The notes beneath the pieces are model-generated. The model was not told where the DNA came from, made no database searches, and worked only from the letters and a program-made list of their open reading frames with translations. The position numbers and the translations under genes are program-made. Of a DNA stretch of 64,000 nucleotides, positions 55,989 to 64,000 are shown one piece after another (the first letter of the stretch is position 1; the number at the start of each line of letters is the position of its first letter). The stretch spans positions 620,001-684,000 of the forward strand of contig JAMWFC010000117.1 of the NCBI GenBank assembly GCA_027475525.1, written 5' to 3'. Source of the stretch: Macrolepiota albuminosa. Taxonomy: Eukaryota > Basidiomycota > Agaricomycetes > Agaricales > Agaricaceae.

Positions 55989-57063
55989 ATGTGACCGAGA
56001 CAATCTATACTCGTTGCGTACAACTTGCACTTCTTCCATTTGAGATAGAGACTAGCCTTCTGTAGCCATTCAAATACGACTTGTAGGTGCTGCTCATGCT
56101 CCTCAATGGTGTCAGAAAATATGAATATATCGTCTAAATAGACGTGCATAAACTTCCCGATTACATCTCGGAAGATTGAGGTCATTAACCTCTGAAATGT
56201 CGCCGGTGCATTACAATCACCAATCTGCATGATGTTACTCACAAACGTCCCCATCAGGGACGAGAACAGCGTCTTTGGTATATCCTCTTTGCGGATACGA
56301 ACCTGTTTGTACGCGTCTGTGAGGTCAATTTTTGACCTATACTTTGCTGTCGCGACATCTTCTCGTATTACTTCCTGATCTGGAAGAGGTGTCACATCCT
56401 TGACTGTATTATCATTGCGCTGTCGCACATCCAAGGCAGTTCTTAACATTCCATCCTTCTTGGGAATACAAAGTAATGGTGCAGCTTGCACCGCGGTTGT
56501 GGTTCCCACCACTTTGCGTTTATATATCTATTCGTCTTTTCATGAAGTTGATCCTGTAGTGCTCGTGGGCAGCGAGGCAAATGATATTTGTACTGCTTGT
56601 TATTGTCAATGAGGTTAATCTCATGATTAACCTCCCACCACGGAGGAAGCTCTTCCTTTGTTCCATTGACAATATCAGCAAACTCCAGTTGCCATTGCTG
56701 GCGCAGTCAAGGAATATCCTCCTCTGTAAGGCTCACAGCCTTACCTTTCCCTTTTTCTATGTGTGCTATACGTGGTTGAACCTTTGGTTCAAATTGCTCC
56801 TATAAGGCACGTACGTGCTCCTCTGTGAGATCTCCCAGATTCAACCTTACAACCGGTTGTTTCCTTGTCGTACTCGCCGACGACTGCACGCTTCTCGCTT
56901 TTAGCAAGAGTCCATCAAATACGATATCCGATGTTTCGGAAATCTCGTCCTCTTGTGCGTGACGGTACACTTCTCCCATCTGGGTTGCCTGCACCCTTCC
57001 CATAGTCTGCATCACCATTGACGCTACCAACTCATTCCACTCCCGTGGCATTCGTGGGTCATA
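55989..57063 (-). pseudogene. pol: Element D pol, first part: linker and reverse transcriptase
   Basis: Minus strand after the Tc1 insertion: LYDPRMPREWNELVASMVMQ, QPVVRLNLGDLTEEHVRAL, ELPPWWEVNHEINLID, then RT with LLCIPKKDGMLRTALDVRQRN, KIDLTDAYKQVRI, the active site VYLDDIFIFS (near 56130) and KKCKLYATSIDCLGH, where the solo LTR interrupts. A one-base frame change lies between about 56800 and 56513, plus a stop near 56716. Confidence 0.85.
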
Positions 57064-57285
57064 CAGTGGCTCAAAAAACTGTCCCAATGTTTTATACTTT
57101 TTGAAAGATGACATTGGCATGAAGGATGGAAAGTATGTAAAATCCTGATTAAATCATGTAAAATACTATGGCATCGTAGCTACAGAATGAATCTAGGTTT
57201 ATGTAATCAAGATCAAAACTGATGGAGCAATAGCCATTTTAAAATATTCACTCATTGGGACAGTTTTTTGAGCATCTCTAATTTT
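57064..57285. repeat. Tc1 left terminal inverted repeat
   Basis: 222 bases. The 20-base motif GCTCAAAAAACTGTCCCAAT occurs at the outer end and again inverted near 57255-57274, giving two likely transposase sites per end. Confidence 0.85.
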
Positions 57286-57386
57286 TCAGGTTTATCCTTA
57301 TTTTACTCAGAAATAAAGAGTAAGTTGCATGTGGGAATATAACCAAAGTCATGTGACCATGTTTAGATATATTTGGGAGTAGTTCA

Positions 57387-58443
57387 AGCTGGTTGAACCA
57401 CATCTTGACCTTCAACCACTATCATGAAACCTATTCCTTTTGCACAACACTCTACTGTTGCTTCTCTTCTTGCTCAAGGGTATTCTCTGGTCAGATTGGA
57501 GCTCAAACTGGTCTAGGGAAGTCTACTACTGGGAGGATTGGTAGAGAGTTGGAGATGGACAAGGAAAACCATCCTGGAGGCCATCCTGCTAAGCTTACTC
57601 CATGTGATAAACAGGCTATTGTTTGACAAATCTCAACTAGGAGACTTGATACAGCTGTCCAGGCCACTAATTTTATCAACAACATCATTTCCAACCCTGT
57701 CTCTTTCAAGACTGTCTGGAATGTGTTGAAGGAGGAGGGGTATTGGTCTGCTATCAAGAGAAAAGTTCCTATGCTCAAAGCTAAACATTGACAACTACAG
57801 CTTAAATGGGCTCAGAAGCATCAGAACTGGACTATAGAGGACTGGAAAAGGGTGTTGTGGACAGATGAGACAAAGATTAATAGGATTGGGTCAGATGGGA
57901 AGCAGTATGTGTGGAAGCTACAAGAAGAAGACATTTCAAGACCAAACAACTACACCTACTGTGAAGCATGGAGGAGGGAATAATCTCATGGTATGGGGCT
58001 GTATGAGTTGGAATGGGGTAGAAAAGCTTGTAGAGGTGGTGGGGATCATGAATGCAGAGCAGTACTGTGAAATTTTAGATGATGGAGCAAAGGAGAACTT
58101 TGAGAAGTTGGAGATGGAGGAGGGTGCCTACTACTTTCAACAGGACAATAACTCCAAACACAACTCCAAGAGGGCTGACAAGTGGTTTGAGGACAACAAC
58201 TTTAATGTCCTTTGGTGGCTAGCCCAATCCCCTGATCTCAACCCTATTGAACATCTCTGGAAGTACCTCAAAGAGCAACTTAGGCAGTATGAAACACCTC
58301 CTTATGGTGTGCATGAATTATGGGAGAGGGTTGCAAAGGAGTGGGATGAAATACCACCAGAGGTATGCCAAAGACTAATAGAAAGCATGCCTAGAAGGAT
58401 TCAAGCAGTTATCAAGGCAAATGGAGGACATACAAAGTACTAG
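57387..58443 (+). pseudogene. DD34E Tc1 transposase, inactivated
   Basis: Helix-turn-helix region near 57500-57620 (TGLGKSTTGRIGRELEMDKE, then HPAKLTPCDKQAIV), then the catalytic triad: D in LWTDETKIN, D in YFQQDNNSKH, E in SPDLNPIEHLW, with 34 residues between the second D and E. The end (PRRIQAVIKANGGHTKY) is complete. Lesions: TGA at 57624 and 57789, and a one-base frameshift near 57910. All catalytic residues remain, so it died recently. Confidence 0.9.
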
Positions 58444-58448
58444 ATACT

Positions 58449-58670
58449 AAAATTAGAGATGCTCAAAAAACTGTCCCAATGAGTGAATATTTTAAAATGG
58501 CTATTGCTCCATCAGTTTTGATCTTGATTACATAAACTTACATTCATTTTGTAGCTACGATGCCATAGTATTTTACGTGATTTAATTAGGATTTTAAGTA
58601 CTTCCCATCCTTCATGCCAATGTCATCTTTCAAAAAGTATGAAACATTGGGACAGTTTTTTGAGCCACTG
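58449..58670. repeat. Tc1 right terminal inverted repeat
   Basis: 222 bases, the inverse of 57064-57285 with few differences. Confidence 0.85.
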
Positions 58671-58672
58671 TA

Positions 58673-61600
58673 CGCCCATTGCACTCCTGGCCGAGGCACT
58701 GGTCGGTTCATTAGCAACCTAGTGCTACCCACAGTTCCCATTGTACTGGTTACCTCGTCCTTGACAAAGTCCTCAACCTTCACTTGAGAGCTAGTTGGCT
58801 AGCATTCCAGTGACTCCACCACATGTCTACCACGCTCATTCTTGCACTGTACAGCCTGTTTAGGCTTTCCATTGGTACACCCAATCACATCCAGGTGCTT
58901 CCCCTTCTTCAGAGTTCCTTTAAACTCTTCCTCAGACATCAGTATAGCCGGCGAGTCTGCCGGCAGGCTTTTCGGTGGGGCCTGTTCATCTTCCACCTCC
59001 TGTACAGTCGCTCTCCTGCAACCATCTAGTCAGTTGTGTTCATCACGCCGCTTTTCAGTTGTGCGATAGCGCCTCAAACAACCATCTGTGTTGTTCACCA
59101 CCACTTTCTCTGCCTTCAAGGGCATACCATTTACAACGACCATGTCGTTCATGAAATCCAGTGACACCTTGTTCTTACGCATGAACGGCGTACCAATAAT
59201 CATGTCGTAGCGATCAAAATTTGCTATATCCACATATTCTTTCGTCAACGTCCCTGACGTCTTTATTCTCACTTCCACGCCAAACTGTACCATAGCGCAA
59301 CTCCCTACAGTCCCCAGCTGGAGCATCAATGGCTCCTCCAGTTCATGAACGCGAATCACGTTGATGTGAGCAAACTGGGGCGTAATGCCTGTAGTGGTAC
59401 TCCCCGAGTCCCACAACGTCCATGCTGGATGTCCATTGACATCAACATACGTGGCCAGGCACTCCTTCTCTTCGGGAGTATAGCGTGGCCGCTGCAACTT
59501 ATTCGTTGCCTTCTGCAGGGTTACACGTCTCATTCGGACGTGCTGATCTCCACAGCACTCCGTCAGTGCAAACAGGTGTTCCTCCTCGTCATCACAAGCA
59601 TAGTAGTCGCTGTCATACACATCCACTGTGATGTATTCGTCGCCATCAATCTGGACGCTCTCGGCATCATCTACTTCCGACTCATCAGCCTCTACCTGCG
59701 GTTCTTCCTCCGCTTCTTCGACAATCTCATTGTCCTCGTCATCACTGACGACATTGCTAGGAGCCACAGCCGTATGGGCCGCTCGGATGTGTGCCTTAGG
59801 GGGGGCAGGACATTCCTTAGTGAAATGCCCGCTCCTGCCACAGTTGTAGCATGCCGAAGAGTCTCTGGCAGTCCTTCTCTGGGCCACTCTGGGGCCCCCA
59901 GTAGGTTTGCTTGCCATCTGCACCGCAGGCGCTACTACCCATTTTGCCGCTACTTGGTTTTGACCCAAAAAGGGTCGACTATCCTTCGCTGGCAATTGTC
60001 CAGCAGGCTTCAATCGAGGCCGTTGGCCTCCAGGGATTGACTTGTGGACAACAAATCGCGGATTGCGATTGTTCTCCATCTCTGTCCGTTTGGCCAAGAA
60101 AGTTTCCACCTTCACTGCCTGACGGTTCACTATTCCTCAGCATGAACTACGCTGCTCATAATGGTTTGCAGTTCGCATCGACTGCTCATAACGGATGGCA
60201 TACGCCAAAAATTCAGTCACAGTATTGACCTTCGGAGACAAATTGTCGTCGCATATTAATGCCCTCCTCATGTCTGCGGGTATTCTGTCCAGGAATGTCT
60301 TGCAAATAGTGTATTCGTCTGGATAGATGGCTATATTCTGTGCATGGCCCACCAGGTCATCATAAAAGGTCTGGACGCCAGTCTTAGCGTCGTACACTGC
60401 CTTCCTAAAGGCATCACGAGCTTCTTGCATTGTAGCAGCGTTGACAAACTGATTATACAGTCCTATCAGGACTTCTTTAAATGTCCAATGCGATTTGTCG
60501 CGATTAATGTGGAGGACATGGCAACAGAACCAATTACGAGCCTCTCCCTCCATAAATTCGTGTAGCACAAATATCCTTTCCTGGTCCATGTTGTCTCTGC
60601 CATAGCAGCAGGCTGCTAGGTGGTAGCAGATGTCCATGGCCCAATCCTCCAGTTGGGAGAACCTGTGTCCTCCGGCGTACGCACGGATGTGCTTACCATC
60701 GGACTTATGGAGACTTATCCCAGCAGGGAATTTCAACCTGACTCCAAGGGAGTCATCCACCAGACAAGTGAGACGGTCATGCATATGATCCATATGGATC
60801 CTGACCGCTTCATTCATTCCTGGCGTAGTTTCACACAATTCATGAGGTGCGGGCATCAAAAATGCCCGTGGACTGCGAAACAGGTGCTCATTGGCTGTTT
60901 TTTCCAGCTATGGGGTGGGCTGTTGCCTCACTTGTGGCTCTGCTGGTACTCCACCAGCCTGTCTGCCACTATCATGACAGTTATTATCGTCTTGATTGTC
61001 ATTCCTATGATCACGCCCTCCACCGTCGTTATTGCAACGAGTTGACTCCCTCCGCTCGTAGTGGTCGCTACTATTATTGCTACCACCTGGATCTCTGTCT
61101 GGTTCAGCAGTCTGAGCCACAAATTGTTGCCACATGTCATCGACAGGCGTTACTCCCTCACGCCCTTCAAAGGCTACCCCCTGGTCATCAATCAACGACT
61201 CGCCATGATCACGCAAGTCCTGGTTGCGTATCCTCTGGTAGTTAACGTGTTCATTCCAGTTGTCCACTAGGTGGACGCATCGCATTACACGTCGTGGTTG
61301 CGTTTGTTCATCCAGAATGTGGACTTCGTCCACCTCTTCCTTGATAGTAACTTGCTTTGGAGGTGTCTTAACCTTCTGCACTGCAAGTATTGCCTCTGGC
61401 TCTGCCGGAGTCATCGTCACAGTCTCTACCTCAGACAATGCCTGCTGAGGCACTCTGCTAACAATGCGTTGATGGTTTGCAGCATTCTGACGCCAAACGT
61501 AGTCTTGCTGAGACTCATTGGCCTGACGAGGTGCATTGAGCAACTCCATCACGTCTGCAATTAATGGCCCTCGTTGGCACACACTCATCTCACATTCTAC

Positions 61601-62607
61601 TGAGTCAGCCGGAGTGGCCGTAAAGACTGCTGACCCTCGCGCCGCTTTGCGCTTAAGGTATTCAACCACTTCGAGTTCGAAGATACGCACAAACAATTCG
61701 ATATATTCATTCGAATCTGCACGGAGTACATCGTGGCTCCTAGCAGCCAGCAACTGTAAGTGCTTTACTACATAAAGCTGCAGACGCTTTCGCATTGATT
61801 CCTTCGTGACCTACAGATATCGGTCTAACACCAGCTGTAACTGGATAGACAAGGTCGAATGCGACCTTTTGCTTTCCTCATCATCTGAGGATTCCAGCTT
61901 GGACTCTAAGTCCATAACTCTCCTGAGGCTGTCATGCCTCACTTGCAGCTGTTTGCCGGCCCGTCTGTGCAACTCTGGAATTCCAGACGCTGTCGACGCC
62001 TTTTCCAACCTTATGCCATCGTCGTTCTCCCTACTGACCACTATTGCTGGTCCTTGCACCTGTCCTTGTGTCGTCAATGACGACGGTCCCAGCTCAGTAG
62101 CCACATCGGCCACATATCCCAAAAGCCGTTCAGTAGGTGCAGTCCAGAAGAGGGTACTATGCGCAAACACGCTGCCTTGTACCATTTCCAAGTACTGGGT
62201 AATATCCGGTTGACCCTCAGAATGAGCTGACGAGCTCTCACAAACACGCTGCCTTGTACCATTTCCAAGTACTGGGTAATATCCGGTTGACCCTCAGAAT
62301 GAGCTGACGAGCTCTCAGGCAATACCGGATACATCAATGAAGGCATTTGGCTTGCTGGCAGCGACACTCCTGAGACCGCGGATCTCTCTCCTGGTTTACC
62401 ACCAGGTCGTACAATGGACATCATCCATGATACGGATAGCCCACCAGGCATTCCAAAGCTCGTGCTGACATCGTGAGGAATCTTTTTGTCCCGCTTTGGT
62501 GGAGGTTGGTATGCTGACACAGATTGCATCTTCACAGCTTGAAGCACAGGTAAGTCACCTGTGTCTGCAGCTGGGAACAGAGGATCCAGATCAAGAGAGC
62601 CAGTCAT
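58673..62607 (-). pseudogene. gag: Element D gag-protease
   Basis: Minus strand from MTGSLDLDPLFPAAD (62607). Capsid-like region about 60860-60140 (LEDWAMDICYHLAACCYG, then FVLHEFMEGEARNWF). Canonical zinc knuckle near 59850: CYNCGRSGHFTKEC. Protease near 59400: LWDSGSTTTGITPQFA, with YDMIIGTPFM. After the 77-base duplication at 62164-62317 is counted once, gag and protease share one frame, broken only by single stops (near 61808, 60905, 60135, 59030 and 58799). It then runs on towards RT, so gag-pol looks like a single polyprotein rather than the two-frame arrangement of A and C. Confidence 0.87.
62164..62317. repeat. 77-base tandem duplication 19
   Basis: Copies 62164-62240 and 62241-62317 near the start of gag in element D. 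Confidence 0.95.
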
Positions 62608-62718
62608 GGAAGCACGTTTTCAACGTGATGCCAACAGAGAATCGAGAGGTTTTGATGATAGTTGCCTAGTCGGTAACAAGCCTAGAGTCGAAAGCCGATA
62701 GCAGAAGATTTAAAAAAA

Positions 62719-62891
62719 TGTAACCGGAGTTACGGGTTAGAACTATCTTGTGTGTATCACACAAGTGCTAAATCAGACCGCAGTATCAGATTGACTAGTA
62801 CTTAGAGTGAAAACAAGATGTTATCTTACGTAATACTCTATTAAACGATTATAGCGTCATTGACGCTTGGAACATGAATGACTCCGTTACA
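62719..62891 (-). repeat. Element D 5' LTR
   Basis: TGTAACCGGAGTTAC... to ...GACTCCGTTACA, 173 bases. Confidence 0.9.
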
Positions 62892-63230
62892 ATATAAGTT
62901 GCTAGCACATATAATGGATAGTGAGCCTCATGATTATATTGGCTAAGATTTTCATCTTGAAGAGAGCTCCTGTCACTGGAGCCCATGCACTAGACATAGA
63001 CTTGATCACATATGCTCTGAAGCACTTATTGTTGATTGCTGCTCCCTGATTGTTAGCCTTGAACCATGCTGTGCAGAGGGCTCTGAAGTGGGCCTCAATA
63101 TTTGAGCTATCCCTGTACTTAATCAAATTGAGCTCCTCCTTTGCTTAGAGGAGTCCCAGATCTGATTTGGCATTATTCAGAATTATGAGTGAGGTCCAGG
63201 CATCAGCAGCAAAGTGTGTGTGCATGTACT
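62892..63230 (-). pseudogene. Ty1/copia gag-like fragment
   Basis: The minus strand reads AWTSLIILNNAKSDLGLL, stop, then IEAHFRALCTAWFKANNQGA, FRAYVIKSMSSAWAPV and IIMRLTIHYM. It resembles the gag (UBN2-type) region of copia elements, with its W.....GA and Y.I.SM...W.PV pattern. One stop is inside. It abuts the element D LTR. Confidence 0.5.
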
Positions 63231-64000
63231 GTTAGCCTCACATGTTCTGTGAAATAAAAGTTGAAATATCACACAAGTTCAGTCTTATTCCACTAAGACT
63301 ACTTTTATATAAAGTAAACTTTACCATTTTGCATCAATAGATTGACAATACAGTTGTTTATTCACAGACTTAGTCTGATTCCAAACACCATTAGTACCTG
63401 CAGACTGCAGGATCATCTTGTGGAGAACTCTGCATGGCCTTGCAGTTGACAACTCTCTATCACAGAATATATTGTATTCTGTTCACACAAAAATCTTCCT
63501 TGATCTTCTCTCTTCTATAGAAGAAAAAACTCACCAGTACTATAGTGCTGGAATCCTATGCTTCACATAATTCTGCAACAAAGAAGATATTCATAAGACG
63601 ATGCACATGCCTGCAGATCCAATACTCATTGTAGTCTTTGTAAGAGATCACATTGGTACCTCATCTATCGACTCAATAAAATTATGACTTACAGCCATTT
63701 TTATAATGTTAGACCCCTTTGAGTTCCACTTGTTGTTTGGCCTGATATCCACAATGCCAGGCTTGCTGTCAAAATGCATGTAAACTAGTACAGCTTTTAC
63801 TTCTTCCTCAATAAAATGCCACATATCGAGAGAGTTGAAGAAACTGATTTTAATACTTGCACTTGTCAGGAAGTATCAATACAAGATGTCCAAGAAATTA
63901 TAGTGTGAGTGTCCAAACTATCAAATGCATTTGGACAACATATCATTGTAGCTCCATTGAAAAAGACAGTTGATGGATGAACTCAAATACTCAATGGGCT
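63231..64000. other. AT-rich stretch without a supported gene
   Basis: Minus-strand traces such as MWHFIEEEVKAVLVYMHFDS (near 63800) look coding-like but are short and belong to no family I recognise. They may be the upstream part of the copia-like relic. Confidence 0.35.

Larger units (their letters stand above)
57064..58670. mobile_element. Tc1/mariner element with 222-base inverted repeats
   Basis: Begins CAGTGGCTCAAAAAAC and ends with its inverse, flanked by TA on each side (57062-57063 and 58671-58672). Long terminal inverted repeats span 57064-57285 and 58449-58670. It interrupts element D between its protease and RT regions. Confidence 0.93.
48810..62891 (-). mobile_element. Ty3/gypsy element D (chromodomain integrase, extra ORFX)
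   Basis: Minus-strand element with short LTRs (174 and 173 bases, TGTAAC...TTACA). Order from the right: 5' LTR, gag-protease-RT-RNase H-integrase-chromodomain, ORFX, polypurine tract, 3' LTR. It is interrupted by a Tc1 element and a solo LTR-B, and it carries two 77-base duplications. I find no matching target duplication outside the two LTRs and no TGG primer site next to the 5' LTR, so the two ends might not come from one insertion. Confidence 0.85.

Noticed and set aside
825..62317. The 77-base repeats as minisatellites or a programmed rearrangement
   Set aside because: The repeated sequences are unrelated to each other; only the length is shared, and LTR pairs have the extra copy on one side only. 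An assembly overlap explains this better.
5303..62607. TGA read as an amino acid (recoding), since most internal stops are TGA
   Set aside because: TAG stops also occur, gag of element A ends in TGA normally, and where a partner exists the codon is Arg (CGA) opposite one TGA but Trp-like opposite another. Deamination is simpler.
1..64000. tRNA or rRNA genes
   Set aside because: I saw no cloverleaf-like A-box/B-box pair or rRNA core sequence by eye. A covariance-model scan would be decisive.

Overview
The window looks like a repeat-rich stretch of a basidiomycete genome, most likely an Agaricomycete. The host genes have introns of about 40-60 bases with GT..AG ends. One host gene is a leucine-rich-repeat/SOG2-type RAM-pathway component. 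The mobile elements are chromodomain Ty3/gypsy elements, a Tad-like LINE with RNase H, and a DD34E Tc1/mariner element. Only two host genes look substantial: an intron-rich flavin-containing monooxygenase (2372-4794, +) and the SOG2-like gene (16527-13385, -). They converge, and a full-length LINE (5128-12858, -) with a 15-base target duplication sits between them.

From about 16.7 to 21.3 kb the sequence is AT-rich and holds decayed pieces: ankyrin repeats, a zf-RVT tail of a non-LTR element, and a gypsy integrase. From 21.3 to 48.8 kb there is a nested stack of LTR elements. An old element, here called D' (LTR, 3' region and ORFX fragment at 21320-21985 and 48389-48809), is split by a solo LTR-B (21986-22191 and 47624-48388). 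That LTR is split by element C (22192-47623, -). Element C is split in its pol gene by element A (29220-43197, +), with a 4-base TCGT target duplication. From 48.8 to 62.9 kb lies element D (-), a gag-pol element with an extra 978-codon sense ORF (ORFX) downstream of the integrase. D is itself interrupted by a solo LTR-B (55051-55988) and a Tc1 element (57064-58670).

Two observations matter most. First, elements A and C both carry, between pol and the 3' LTR, an intron-containing gene on the strand opposite to gag-pol. It encodes a protein with a six-cysteine, zinc-cluster-like motif, and its exon layout and protein blocks are conserved between the two diverged elements. Second, the sequence holds 19 tandem direct duplications, every one with a period of exactly 77 bases. 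This is best explained as unmerged k=77 contig overlaps. Each adds a false frameshift (77 = 2 mod 3). Removing them makes the LTR lengths agree exactly (1071 = 1071; 938 = 938). The true elements are therefore much more intact than they appear, and some joins may combine different repeat copies.

Most other lesions are in-frame stops explained by C-to-T or G-to-A changes, often CGA to TGA, which points to deamination of methylated CpG. No tRNA, rRNA or CRISPR array was seen.
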